Positions 9,276 to 18,549 of a DNA stretch of 64,000 nt are shown piece by piece. The notes beneath the pieces were generated by a model. The model had not been told where the DNA came from. It made no database searches and saw only the letters and a list, made by a program, of their open reading frames with translations. The position numbers were made by a program, and so were the translations under genes. The first letter of the stretch is position 1; each line of letters opens with the position of its first letter. The stretch lies in NCBI GenBank assembly GCA_025992705.1, contig DAJPGJ010000001.1, positions 1,240,001-1,304,000 on the forward strand, read 5' to 3'. Source of the stretch: Coriobacteriaceae bacterium (lineage in GTDB: Bacteria; Actinomycetota; Coriobacteriia; Coriobacteriales; QAMH01).

Positions 9276-10160
9276 CTAGATGAACAGCAGGTAGACGATA
9301 TTGATGGTACCGGCGACCAACGCGACCCACCAGGCGCTCTTGAGCATCGTCTCCCACTTGAAACGAGCGAAGTTATTGTCAATCCAGATCTCGAAGAACC
9401 AGATGACAAGCGCGACGACGATGGCCACCACGGCGGCAACCCAGCCCCCGGCCCAGATGACGAACATACCCGTCCACCCGAGGAAGAGTATGGTCTCGTA
9501 CCAGTGCGAGAGCTCGACGAGGGCAAGCGTGCGACCCGAGAACTCGGTCACGATACCTCGGACGATCTCCTGGTGCGCGTGCTGCGCCATCGAGATATCG
9601 AACGGCGACTTGCGCAGCTTGATGGTGAGCACGTAGAGGAAGCCGATGAAGATGAGCGGCAGGTAGCGCACGAGCGGCATCTCGACCGAGAGCAGATCGG
9701 CGACGTAGAAGGAGCCGGTCGCCAGGAACATGCCGATGGCGACAAGCAACACCATGGGCTCGTAGGACATGACCTGCACGGTCTCACGCTCGGCACCGAG
9801 GTCTGCGTACGGAGAGCGCGAAGAGTAGCCGGCGAGGATGAAGAACAGCGCACCAAGCGTCTGGATGAAGACGCAGAGCAGGAAGTTGCCGCCGGCGAAG
9901 AACACCATGCCGGAGAGCACGATGAAGATGAGGTAAAGCCAGACGTAGAGGTCCTGCGCGCCGTTGACGGTGGCATCCTCCTTGGCAAGCAGTTTGCGGA
10001 AATCCCACCAGGGCTGAAGCAGCTTGGGACCGACACGGCCCTGCATGCCCGCGGTGATCTTGCGATCAAGACCGGCAAGGATGCAGCCGACGAAAGGCGC
10101 GACGATGAGGAACGCAAGCACGCCGATGATTGACCAGATCGAAAAGCCAAAGATCTCCAT
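9276..10160 (-). CDS. echB: Ech-type hydrogenase membrane subunit B (NuoH/HyfC-like)
   Basis: Polytopic membrane protein of 294 residues in the NuoH/HycD family, anchoring the soluble arm and forming part of the ion path. Family features include GPKLLQPWWDFRKLLAKE near residue 42 and the loop EFSGRTLALVELSHWYE near residue 206. About eight hydrophobic segments are present. Its ATG overlaps the stop of echA (TAATG), a sign of coupled translation. Confidence 0.88.
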   Translation of the reverse strand: MEIFGFSIWSIIGVLAFLIVAPFVGCILAGLDRKITAGMQGRVGPKLLQPWWDFRKLLAKEDATVNGAQDLYVWLYLIFIVLSGMVFFAGGNFLLCVFIQTLGALFFILAGYSSRSPYADLGAERETVQVMSYEPMVLLVAIGMFLATGSFYVADLLSVEMPLVRYLPLIFIGFLYVLTIKLRKSPFDISMAQHAHQEIVRGIVTEFSGRTLALVELSHWYETILFLGWTGMFVIWAGGWVAAVVAIVVALVIWFFEIWIDNNFARFKWETMLKSAWWVALVAGTINIVYLLFI

Positions 10161-12370
10161 TACTGGTTCCCCCCTTCACTGCTCGAGCTATCGGAGCCCT
10201 GTGCATCCGAAGACGAGCTCTGGACGAACATCTGGATGAAGAGCGTGTCCATGAGGTCATCCATGTCTTCGATGCCTATCTCCTTGAAGGCGTCCTTGTT
10301 CTGCTCCCAAGACTGGCGATAGTACTCGTAGTATTGCTGGTAGGTGGTGAAGTCGATGTTGTTCTGCTCCCAGAGGCTGCCCTCGTAGGAGTCATGTGCC
10401 GCGGAGATTCCCACGAGCGTGTCTTTCTCGGCAGCCGCCGACTGCACGACGAAGGCAAAGGAACTGAAGATGAGCGTGAGGGAGACGACGATGCCGATAA
10501 GCACCATCTTGCGCTCGCCGAAGATGTCGTTCATGTACCAGTTGCGCTGCGTGGCGGTGCTGACCCCGTTGAAGGAGTTGCGGAAGGTGCGGGCGCTCTC
10601 GTCCACACCGACGCCCGAAAGGTACACCGGCGCGATGCGCTTCTTGGTGTTTCCGGAGAAGCCGAGGAAGATGACGGCGATGACGAGCGCGATGATTGCC
10701 ATGATCCACAGGTCGCCGATGGGTATGGCGTTCGAGGCGACGCCGAACATGGTCTGCAGGTACGGGGCCACGACGGACACCGAGATGAGCGGGAAGCCGA
10801 TGCAGCAGCCGACGGTGAGGACGGTCATGAGGCCAAGGCTCGCCCACTCGCTGCGAAAGACGGTGAGCTCGACGTCCTGAGCATCGTTATTGGCGATGGC
10901 GAGGATCTTGCCAAGCCACTTGGTCCAGAACATGAAGGTCGCGGCCGATCCGAAGACGAGCAAAACGAGCAGGATGACGTTCTCGGACTGCGCGAAGGAT
11001 TGCAGTGCCGCCCATTTCGAGACGAGCATGCCGAAGGGCGCGATGAACATGCCCATGATGCCGATGGCCATGAGACGGGCAAGACGCGGCATGCGCTCGA
11101 AGAGGTCGTCCATGTCCTCGATATTGCGACTGCCGATGTGATGCTCGGCGGTACCCACGCACAGGAAGAGCAGCGACTTGGCGACCGCGTGGAAGATGAG
11201 CAGGAAGATGGCGGCCCAAATCGCGCCGTCAGTACCGACACCGGCACAGGCAACGATAAGGCCGAGGTTCGAAATCGTCGAGTACGCGAGCACGCGCTTT
11301 GCGTTGGATTGGCTGATAGCCGCAAGCGCGCAGAACAGGAAGGTCGCGATACCGACGGTCATGACGAGGAATCCGGGGATGGTGAAGCCGAGGCAGGGAG
11401 AGATCTTGATGAGGAGGAAGACACCGGCCTTGACCATGGTCGATGAGTGCAGCAACGCCGACGTGGGCGTGGGCGCGACCATGGCACCAAGCAACCAGCT
11501 CTGGAAGGGCATCTGGGCTGCCTTGGTAAATGCCGCGAGAGAGAACAGCAGCAGGGGCGCATAGGTGACGAATGCCATGCCACTTGACGCCATGGAGAGC
11601 GTCGTGGAAATGAACACGTCAAGCTCCATCGTGCCGTAGAAGCTACCGACCCAGACCAGCGCAATGGAGAACGCGATGCCGCCAATCAGGTTGAGCGTGA
11701 TCTGCAAAAAGGAGTTGTCGATGGCCTCCTTGGTGCGCGTGTACCCGATGAGGGCAAACGAGCAAACCGTGGTGATCTCCCAAGCGCAGAGCATCCAGGT
11801 GAGCGCGTTGGAGAAGACGATCGCGAACATGGCACCGAGGAAGGCGAACATGACCGAGAAGAAGATGTTGCGACGGTCGGAGCCATCGTTGTGAGCCTCA
11901 TGCACGCGCATGTAACCCAAACCGTAGACGATGATGCCCGAGCCGACGATACCGATGATGAGCGCCATGATGATCGAGAAGTTATCGATGTAGAGCTCGT
12001 TGGCAACGGTGATGTCATGCGCTACCGCGAGGTCGAGATAAGTCGCCAGACCAAGCTGGATAACGGCGAGCACGACGGCAAGCGGCTTCTTGTAGTAGAC
12101 GCCCTTGACGAAGATGTAGAGGCACAAGATGACCTCGATTGCGAGCGCAACGTAATCGATGACCATCGCGGCGGTATCGCTGACGGGAAACACGTGAGTT
12201 TCCGGTGACAGGAACTGCACCGCACAGAAGATGCTACCGCAAGCGATGACGAGCGCGCCTATAACGGTGATATAGCTACGCGCACGGTCGTTGCGCACGA
12301 ACATCAAGACGAGAGCGACGAGCACGGGAAACAGGATAAGAAACGCCGTCGTCGCTATTCCGATATTCAT
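10160..12370 (-). CDS. echA: Ech-type hydrogenase antiporter-like subunit A (NuoL/HyfB-like)
   Basis: A 736-residue membrane protein of the proton-pumping complex I/Mrp antiporter family with more than a dozen hydrophobic helices. The conserved core (about residues 110-420) includes the Lys/His-containing segment SWLLGAMVAPTPTSALLHSS typical of NuoL/M/N. The C-terminal 100 residues are hydrophilic and end in a Ser/Asp/Glu-rich tail, unlike classical EchA. The ATG at 12370 has GGAGGAGG upstream; a TTG one codon earlier is less likely. First gene of the six-gene operon, which should couple ferredoxin oxidation and H2 formation to ion export. Confidence 0.87.
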   Translation of the reverse strand: MNIGIATTAFLILFPVLVALVLMFVRNDRARSYITVIGALVIACGSIFCAVQFLSPETHVFPVSDTAAMVIDYVALAIEVILCLYIFVKGVYYKKPLAVVLAVIQLGLATYLDLAVAHDITVANELYIDNFSIIMALIIGIVGSGIIVYGLGYMRVHEAHNDGSDRRNIFFSVMFAFLGAMFAIVFSNALTWMLCAWEITTVCSFALIGYTRTKEAIDNSFLQITLNLIGGIAFSIALVWVGSFYGTMELDVFISTTLSMASSGMAFVTYAPLLLFSLAAFTKAAQMPFQSWLLGAMVAPTPTSALLHSSTMVKAGVFLLIKISPCLGFTIPGFLVMTVGIATFLFCALAAISQSNAKRVLAYSTISNLGLIVACAGVGTDGAIWAAIFLLIFHAVAKSLLFLCVGTAEHHIGSRNIEDMDDLFERMPRLARLMAIGIMGMFIAPFGMLVSKWAALQSFAQSENVILLVLLVFGSAATFMFWTKWLGKILAIANNDAQDVELTVFRSEWASLGLMTVLTVGCCIGFPLISVSVVAPYLQTMFGVASNAIPIGDLWIMAIIALVIAVIFLGFSGNTKKRIAPVYLSGVGVDESARTFRNSFNGVSTATQRNWYMNDIFGERKMVLIGIVVSLTLIFSSFAFVVQSAAAEKDTLVGISAAHDSYEGSLWEQNNIDFTTYQQYYEYYRQSWEQNKDAFKEIGIEDMDDLMDTLFIQMFVQSSSSDAQGSDSSSSEGGNQ

Positions 12371-12508
12371 CAAGACACCCCTCCTCCGGATGTTGACGGC
12401 CGAGCCGAAAGTGACAGAGCCAATTTGACTACTTTAGTTCAGTGGAGAGTCTTTTGGTTAAGAAAAACGGTGAGCGCGTCCAATGCTCTCCCCTAGCGTA
12501 TGTAACTT

Positions 12509-13027
12509 CTAGATAACACCAGGAAAGTCGAGCTGGCGCAGCGCCTCGAAGAGAACGATGTTTGCCGCGTTTGAGAGGTTGAGGGAAACGGCGTCGGGAT
12601 CGGTCGGGTCACTGAGCGGGCCCGGCGTCGTGACGGGTGAGAGCCCCTCGCGCTCAATCATGGGAATGCGCAGGCAGCGCTCGGGATGCGCCGCAAGCAC
12701 CGCATCGTCAATGCCGGTGGACTCCCTACCAAACATGAGATAGTCGCCATCCGCATAGGAAACCTCGTGGTAGTACGCATCCGCACGCTTCGTGAACATC
12801 CAGGGGCATGCATCGGGGTTTTGGGCGAGGAACTCGTCGTAGCTATCGTAAGTGACCAAGTCGATGTCATGCCAGTATCCCATGCCGCTGCGACGCACCA
12901 TGCGGTCGTCGAGCGAGAAGCCAAGCGGACCTATGAGATGCAGGCGCGTGTTGGTGAGAACGCAGGAACGGCCGATGGTTCCCGTATTGGCGGGTATCTC
13001 GGGCTGAAACAAGACGACGTTGAGCAT
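12509..13027 (-). CDS. trmL: tRNA (cytidine/uridine-34 2'-O)-methyltransferase
   Basis: SPOUT-family (TrmL/YibK) enzyme of 172 residues that 2'-O-methylates the wobble base of leucine tRNAs using SAM. Motifs: the N-terminal LFQPEIPANTGTIGR, the central MFGRESTGI, and the C-terminal knot SLNLSNAANIVLFEALRQ. AGGGGAG precedes the ATG, which is 14 bases after the sbcC stop, so it probably belongs to the sbcD-sbcC transcript. It is one of several anticodon-modification genes in this window. Confidence 0.92.
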   Translation of the reverse strand: MLNVVLFQPEIPANTGTIGRSCVLTNTRLHLIGPLGFSLDDRMVRRSGMGYWHDIDLVTYDSYDEFLAQNPDACPWMFTKRADAYYHEVSYADGDYLMFGRESTGIDDAVLAAHPERCLRIPMIEREGLSPVTTPGPLSDPTDPDAVSLNLSNAANIVLFEALRQLDFPGVI

Positions 13028-13041
13028 GCTGTGTATCTCCC

Positions 13042-15816
13042 CTAGAGCACGAGTTCGAGCGTGGAGCCCGAGCGTGTCTTCGTGACCTGTATCTGACGGG
13101 CGATGCGCTCCTTGAGATCGGGAACGTGACTGATGATTCCGATCATGCGATCATCGGAGCTGAGCTTGTCGAGCACCTCGATGGCAAGCTGGCAGGTCTC
13201 CTCGTCAAGTGTACCAAAGCCCTCGTCCACGAACATCGCGTCGATGTACATGCCGCCAGCCTGTGCCATGATGACGTCCGAAAGGCCGAGCGCGAGCGCG
13301 AGCGAGGCAAGGAAGGTCTCACCGCCGGAAAGCGTCTCGGAAGGACGCATCGAACCGGTATAGCGATCGAGGACGTCGATTTCGAGACCCGCGATCGAGC
13401 GCCTGTTGCGTCCGACATCACGGTGTGCAAGGCTATAGCGGCTTGCCGACATGACATGCAAGCGCTCGTTTGCCGCATTCAGCACTTGGTCGAAGTAAGC
13501 GCCCTGCACGAAGGTCTCGAAGGCAACCTTGCCTAGACTGCCCGCAAGTTTGCCCGCGGCCAGGCGCGCGAGCAGATCGATGGAGGTGAAGCTCTCCTCG
13601 AGCTGCGTGACATGCTTCTCGCCTTGCTCGAGAGCCGCAAGGCAATCCGCATGGCGAGCCACGAGCGTTTGCATGGACGTGAGCTTGTTCGCAAGGGCAT
13701 CGCTGCGTCGCGCAAGCTCAGCTCGTCTCTCGCGTAGCTCCGCAAGATCAGGACTTTCCTGCTCTCCTTGCGCCTCGTGAGCGGCCTTGAGCTTCGCCTC
13801 CTGCTCGGATTGCGTGCGCACGAGCTTCTCGGCTGCCGCACGCGCGGTCTCGAACTCGTTCTCCATCTGCATCAGGCGTTTTCTCAAGACCACCAACGCC
13901 TCCTCGGCAGCCTTTTTGCTCGGATGCGCAAGCGCCGCAAGACGCGTCTCGAAGCTCGTCCGGGTCTGGGCGAGTTCGAGGTTGAGCTGCGCGATATGCT
14001 CCTGCAGCTCATGCTCTTGCTTGGCGAGCGTGTCAATTGCATCGCGCATGCTCGCAATCTGCGTCCCAAGCTCACGTTGGCGTTCCGCATCCGCGGCGCA
14101 TGCCCTCTCGCCGGCAGCAAGCTCGTCAAGCGCGCTGCCGACCTGATCAAGTTGCATACGCAATGCATGCTCGAGATCGTCGGGCGTCTCGTCAAGAGAT
14201 GCCTTGACGCGTGCGGCGAGCGCATCGCGGCCAGCCTGCACGTGAGCCGAAACCGAAGCCGCCTGGACGGCGCATTCATCGCGACGGACACGTGCCTCGT
14301 CAAGCTGACCGGCAAGTTGCTCAACTTGCGCATCGCTTGGCGCCTCGGTGCTGCGCTGCGCGAGCTGCGGATGCTCGACCGAACCACACACCGGACAGGG
14401 CGCGCCCTCCTCGAGCGCATCGGCAAGCATGCCCGCACGGTCAGCGTTATAGAGGCGTTGGGCCTCGAGCAAATCCGCACTCGCATGCGCAAGCGCATCT
14501 TCCGCATGGGAAAGCTCGTCATGACGCACGCGCAGCTCGTCTTCGAGTACAAGCTGACGCTTGCGCAGCGCCTCTAGTTCGGTGAGTTCGCGCTGCGATG
14601 CCTCCAGGCGCTCACGCATGGCTGCATGGTGCGCTGCCCGCACTTCGATATCCGCAAGTGTCGCCTGCTCCGCAAGGGCCGCCTCGAGCTTGGCACGAGA
14701 CTGCTCGAGCTGCGGCCGCGTCTTTTCGAGCGCAGCCTGCGTCTCATGCTGGTTACGCTCGATCGTGGTGAGCCTCGTGCGCTGCGTTTCGAGCGCATCG
14801 TAATCATCAAGTGACGCATCGAGCGTATGCAGGCGCGCTCGCAGCTCATCACGTTGCGGAGCCTGAGCAACTAGCTCATCGCGCAGGGTAACGGCATCGG
14901 CTATACGCGCGGCGTTGCCATCAAGCCACTCACGGGCCTCACGGGCGCTTGCCCGCGTTTTCTCGAGCGCCTCGGCCGCGCCAAGCGAGGTGTCGACTGC
15001 AGCCACGGCTTCCCGAACCTGCGACAGCTCTCCCTTGAGCGCATCTATACGCGCGTTCTCATCATCGAGCGCAAGCCTGAGCAGGCTTTCGAACTCATGT
15101 GCGTGCACGGCATGGTCGGACAAGGCCATGAGCTCGTCGTATCTGACGAGAAGCTCTTCATCACAGGGGGGCGCAATGCGCGCAATTTCCGCTTCAAGCC
15201 CCGTACGTGCAGTGTTCATGTCCATCTCGAGCAGATGACGCCTCTCGTCGAGAAGCTCCTGGATGTGCGCATAAGCCTGCGTACCGAATATCTTGCGGAA
15301 CAAGGTCTCGCGTTCCTTCGTCTTGGCATTGAGCACTGCGGCAAAATCATTCTGCGAGATCATGACGATGCGACTGAACTGCTCTGCATCAATCCCCAGA
15401 AGATCGCTCACCTGATCCGTAACATCCGAATCACGCGACGCGAGCGAGACACCGCCGGTGACATCCTCGAAAGAGGCCTCCGCACCAATCTCGCGCAGGC
15501 CCTCGCCGCGCTTCTTGGGACGGGACTGAGCAGGAGCACGATACACGCGATACTCGCGTCCGGCATGTTCGAAAACAAGCTCGACGTAGGTGAGCGTGTC
15601 AGCCGCGGCATGCGCCGAACGCATCTCGCGTGCCGGACGCAGCTCATCGCTCGTGACACCGTATAGGGCGAACTTGACGGCATCGAAGATGCTCGTCTTA
15701 CCCGAGCCGGTCGGCCCGCAGATGAGGAACAGACCATGGTCAATGGCGGAGAAGTCGACGGTTTCCTGCCCGGCATATGGACCGAATGCCTGCATGGTGA
15801 GCATGAGGGGCTTCAT
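13042..15816 (-). CDS. sbcC: Exonuclease subunit SbcC
   Basis: SMC-like ATPase partner of SbcD (Rad50 homologue) in DNA end processing and hairpin cleavage. The 924-residue product has Walker A GPTGSGKTS near residue 34, a zinc hook CPVC near residue 474 between two long coiled coils, the ABC signature LSGGET and Walker B MFVDEGFG near the C-terminus. The ATG overlaps the sbcD stop (ATGA), so the longer frame beginning at 15837 was rejected; GAGGAGG lies upstream at a suitable distance. Confidence 0.95.
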   Translation of the reverse strand: MKPLMLTMQAFGPYAGQETVDFSAIDHGLFLICGPTGSGKTSIFDAVKFALYGVTSDELRPAREMRSAHAAADTLTYVELVFEHAGREYRVYRAPAQSRPKKRGEGLREIGAEASFEDVTGGVSLASRDSDVTDQVSDLLGIDAEQFSRIVMISQNDFAAVLNAKTKERETLFRKIFGTQAYAHIQELLDERRHLLEMDMNTARTGLEAEIARIAPPCDEELLVRYDELMALSDHAVHAHEFESLLRLALDDENARIDALKGELSQVREAVAAVDTSLGAAEALEKTRASAREAREWLDGNAARIADAVTLRDELVAQAPQRDELRARLHTLDASLDDYDALETQRTRLTTIERNQHETQAALEKTRPQLEQSRAKLEAALAEQATLADIEVRAAHHAAMRERLEASQRELTELEALRKRQLVLEDELRVRHDELSHAEDALAHASADLLEAQRLYNADRAGMLADALEEGAPCPVCGSVEHPQLAQRSTEAPSDAQVEQLAGQLDEARVRRDECAVQAASVSAHVQAGRDALAARVKASLDETPDDLEHALRMQLDQVGSALDELAAGERACAADAERQRELGTQIASMRDAIDTLAKQEHELQEHIAQLNLELAQTRTSFETRLAALAHPSKKAAEEALVVLRKRLMQMENEFETARAAAEKLVRTQSEQEAKLKAAHEAQGEQESPDLAELRERRAELARRSDALANKLTSMQTLVARHADCLAALEQGEKHVTQLEESFTSIDLLARLAAGKLAGSLGKVAFETFVQGAYFDQVLNAANERLHVMSASRYSLAHRDVGRNRRSIAGLEIDVLDRYTGSMRPSETLSGGETFLASLALALGLSDVIMAQAGGMYIDAMFVDEGFGTLDEETCQLAIEVLDKLSSDDRMIGIISHVPDLKERIARQIQVTKTRSGSTLELVL

Positions 15817-16946
15817 CGTGTGGCCTCCTCGATGCATGCCTCGACAAGCGTGCGCTCGTCCGATGTGAGCTGCTCACCCGTCTGTTGCTCGTAGAAAGCG
15901 GAGAAGAGCTCGAGCGGGGTCGATTGCCTGACGTTTGCAAGACGTTCGCGCGCTCGGGATTGCGGCGCAACGACCTGCTCCCAATCGAGACGCAGGATGT
16001 TTGGATACAACGCACGAAGCTTTGCCATGGCATCGGGCAGGCTCTTGTCAGTAAGCGTGACACGCAGGTAATCGAGGGGGTCTCCCCCGTCAGCACCCGC
16101 ACATATCTCCTCATACGAAGCGCGAATCTCGCGCATGTCATGCAGGGGTTCGAGCAGACACGTCCCGATTTCGATGCGGCCGTCTTCGATGTCGAGGATG
16201 GTCGCGCTCTTCTCGTGACGTGTTTCGGAAAACGAATACTTGAGAGGGCTTCCGGCGTAGCGAATCTGCGGACGCCCGACATGCTGGGCCCCATGCAGAT
16301 GCCCGAGCGCCACGTAATCGTACGCATCGAACGCGGAAGCATCCACGTTGTCCGCACCGCCCACGCTCGCGATCTCAGAATCGCACGTGGCTGGCTGCAC
16401 GCCCGATGCCGTGACGAACTGATGGGCGACGAGGATGTTGCAGGCAGCATCATCGAGCTCGTCGCAGGTAAGAGCCTGACGCACCGCGTCGTCATGAGAG
16501 ACGATTTCCTCAGCTACATCCGGCAACGCCATGCGTACATCGGTTGGACGCACGAAGGGAAGCAGGTGAATGCAAACACGCTCGCCATCCCGCTCGACCG
16601 TGAAGCGATCGATACTGGCATCGAAGGCCTTGGCGATATGCAACCCCGAAGAACCGAGCAAACCAGAGCAGAACGAAAGCTGCTGGGGCGAATCATGATT
16701 GCCGGGAATGGCGAAGACCTCGATGCCGTTCTCGCAAAAACCCAAGAAGAGACGCTCACAAGTCTCGAGTGCCTCCCGCGAGGGAATGGGACGGTCGAAA
16801 ACGTCACCCGCGATGAGGACGCCGGCGACGTCCTGCTCGCGGGCAATCGCCACAAGCTGGTCGATGATGTGAACCTGCTCCTCGACCATCGACAGGCCGT
16901 TGACGCGCTTGCCGATGTGGAGGTCTGCGATATGCAGCAGCTTCAA
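15813..16946 (-). CDS. sbcD: Exonuclease subunit SbcD
   Basis: Metallophosphoesterase nuclease (Mre11 homologue) of 377 residues. Metal-binding motifs: ADLHIG (near 8), AGDVFDRP (near 46), GNHDSP (near 82) and GHLHGAQ (near 210). The start codon is TTG at 16946 with AAGGAG upstream; no ATG fits. It follows the FTR-like gene by 3 bases and overlaps sbcC by 4, giving the usual sbcDC pair. Confidence 0.95.
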   Translation of the reverse strand: MKLLHIADLHIGKRVNGLSMVEEQVHIIDQLVAIAREQDVAGVLIAGDVFDRPIPSREALETCERLFLGFCENGIEVFAIPGNHDSPQQLSFCSGLLGSSGLHIAKAFDASIDRFTVERDGERVCIHLLPFVRPTDVRMALPDVAEEIVSHDDAVRQALTCDELDDAACNILVAHQFVTASGVQPATCDSEIASVGGADNVDASAFDAYDYVALGHLHGAQHVGRPQIRYAGSPLKYSFSETRHEKSATILDIEDGRIEIGTCLLEPLHDMREIRASYEEICAGADGGDPLDYLRVTLTDKSLPDAMAKLRALYPNILRLDWEQVVAPQSRARERLANVRQSTPLELFSAFYEQQTGEQLTSDERTLVEACIEEATR

Positions 16947-16949
16947 AAG

Positions 16950-17147
16950 CTAGAGCTCCTTGTAATAGAGGCGGCAGTGGCAGTAACCCTCGAACTCCGG
17001 ATCTGCGATCTGGTCACGAAACTCCTGGCACATGCAGTGGTTCTCTTCGCTTATCTGCACTTTGCATGGGCAATAGCCCTCACGCTTGAGGATTCCCGCG
17101 CGAATCTTGTCGACGTACTCGCGGTCCTCGTTCATCCTAATTCTCAC
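16950..17147 (-). CDS. Ferredoxin:thioredoxin reductase catalytic-chain-like Cys protein
   Basis: A 65-residue protein with three Cys-x-Cys motifs: CPC (26-28), CMC (38-40) and CHC (56-58), the ligand and redox pattern of the FTR catalytic chain and its short prokaryotic relatives, which bind a [4Fe-4S] cluster next to a disulfide. Spacing between motifs differs from plant FTR, so it is a short homologue rather than the plant-type enzyme. The GTG start is preceded by GAAAGGA. No FTR variable chain or thioredoxin is nearby. Three bases separate it from sbcD. Confidence 0.75.
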   Translation of the reverse strand: MRIRMNEDREYVDKIRAGILKREGYCPCKVQISEENHCMCQEFRDQIADPEFEGYCHCRLYYKEL

Positions 17148-17221
17148 GATGGTCCTTTCCACGATGACACATGTGAGCTTATCACGCGCGAGGGCCGTGC
17201 ACGCACTCAGGCAAGGTTCGG

Positions 17222-17638
17222 TTACTCAGATGTTGCGGGAGCCTCAAAGACACCGGCGCAATGCGGGCAACGCGTCGCACCCACCTTGACTTCCTCGAGG
17301 CAGAACGGGCAGCAAGGGGCATCGGGTTCTGCATCGTCCTTCTTGCCCATGCTCCTCATCTTGTTCACGCCCTTGACAAGGCAGAACACGATGAAGGCGA
17401 TGATGAGGAAGTTGATGCAGGCACTGATGAACGACCCGAAATCGATCCCCGTTCCTGGAATGACCAATCCCCCAACCTCGGCATTTCCGCCCGTGATGAA
17501 GTTGATGAGCGGTTGGATGATGTCCGAAGTCAGCGCCGTGACGATTGCCGTCAACGCACCGCCAATGATGATGCCGACGGCCATGTCCATCACGTCGCCC
17601 TGGTTGATGAACTCCTTGAACTCCTTGAAGAAACTCAT
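17222..17638 (-). CDS. mscL: Large-conductance mechanosensitive channel with C-terminal zinc ribbon
   Basis: MscL of 138 residues: N-terminal amphipathic helix MSFFKEFKEFINQGDVMD, first membrane helix with AVGIIIGGALTAIV, periplasmic loop, second helix near 75-97, then the RKKE-like charged segment. In place of the usual C-terminal helix bundle it ends with a zinc ribbon (Cys110/Cys113 and Cys124/Cys127). It opens on osmotic downshock to release solutes. GGAGCACATC precedes the ATG. Confidence 0.92.
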   Translation of the reverse strand: MSFFKEFKEFINQGDVMDMAVGIIIGGALTAIVTALTSDIIQPLINFITGGNAEVGGLVIPGTGIDFGSFISACINFLIIAFIVFCLVKGVNKMRSMGKKDDAEPDAPCCPFCLEEVKVGATRCPHCAGVFEAPATSE

Positions 17639-17738
17639 GATGTGCTCCTCTGCTCCTCATGGCAGCATGCGCCAGGTATATCTATCTCGAATTCATATTA
17701 TATGCGACCAAGAAGAGAATGGGGAGACCATGGCTCGC

Positions 17739-18434
17739 TTATGCCTGCTCCTCGGCGACAGCAAGTTCGCTGCGAGAGCTCTTGCGCGTGAGGAAGTAGA
17801 AGACGGGCGTATCGAGAGCAGCGAGGATGAACTTGCACACGTACTGCCCCACCATCATCGCGAGAAGCGTCGGCAGCATGGCCGCGTCAAAGGCCCAGCC
17901 AATGCCGATGCCGAAGGCGACCGTGATGTAGATGACGGTGTCAATCGCCTGCGAGCTCATGGTCGAGGCATTGTTCCACACCCAGCGCCACGTGCTGCTC
18001 TTGCCACGGCTTAGGAAGAACCCCCGAATCTTGTGAAAGACGAAGACGTCCCAGCTCTGGCTCGTGAGGTATGCGAGCAGTGAGGCAACGACAAAGACGA
18101 CGTTCTGGCCAAGCAGCATCTCGTAGGAACCCTGCATCTCGGGATTTGCCGCCGGCAGTACCTGCGCGATGGCGATGAGCACGCAAGCGATGACCTGGCA
18201 GACAAAGCCCCACTTGACGATGAGCTGTGCTTCCTTGCGACCCCAGATCTCGCCGACCACGTCCGTCATAAGGAAGGTGATGAAGTAGCAAATGACCGCG
18301 CTGGGAACGACGACTGCCGTGCCGAACAGCGTGAAGCCCGTCGCAATCGTCTTGGCCGCGACCATATTTGACACGACGAGCGCGATGGCGAATACCATGC
18401 CGCAGAGCATGAGGTTACGTTGAGTTTTCTCCAT
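17739..18434 (-). CDS. yhhQ: Queuosine-precursor (preQ0/preQ1) transporter, VUT/YhhQ family
   Basis: A 231-residue integral membrane protein of the VUT_1/YhhQ family (ECF-type import of queuosine precursors). Features are the start region LCGMVFAIALVVSNMVAAK, the TDVVGEIWGRKEA motif near residue 57 and about six hydrophobic segments. Its leader carries a preQ1-I riboswitch, which independently supports the substrate. AAGGA precedes the ATG and is part of the riboswitch. queF lies 6 kb upstream on the same strand. Confidence 0.9.
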   Translation of the reverse strand: MEKTQRNLMLCGMVFAIALVVSNMVAAKTIATGFTLFGTAVVVPSAVICYFITFLMTDVVGEIWGRKEAQLIVKWGFVCQVIACVLIAIAQVLPAANPEMQGSYEMLLGQNVVFVVASLLAYLTSQSWDVFVFHKIRGFFLSRGKSSTWRWVWNNASTMSSQAIDTVIYITVAFGIGIGWAFDAAMLPTLLAMMVGQYVCKFILAALDTPVFYFLTRKSSRSELAVAEEQA

Positions 18435-18437
18435 GGT

Positions 18438-18480
18438 GATTCCTTAGTTTTTTATGGCTGGATGTTGCGAACAGCCCCCG
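18438..18480 (-). promoter_or_regulatory. preQ1-I riboswitch controlling the YhhQ-type transporter
   Basis: On the minus strand the leader reads GGCTG, a loop TTCGCAACATC, CAGCC, then ATAAAAAACTAAGGA. This is the preQ1 class I layout: a 5-bp P1 hairpin followed by an A-rich tail whose end (CTAAGG) folds back as a pseudoknot. The tail closely resembles the Bacillus subtilis queC aptamer. The Shine-Dalgarno AAGGA is inside the pseudoknot strand, 6 bases from the ATG, so control is probably translational: bound preQ1 hides the ribosome site. Confidence 0.85.
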
Positions 18481-18549
18481 TCGCCCATGCGGCGGATTTG
18501 CAATACGACGGGCATAGTAACACAGCATCGTCCATGACGCGAAGGATGC

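Noticed and set aside
10130..11446. 438-codon plus-strand open frame rich in Glu, Asp, His and Gly
   Set aside because: Antisense of the echA membrane gene; charged composition is what an antisense of a hydrophobic gene gives.
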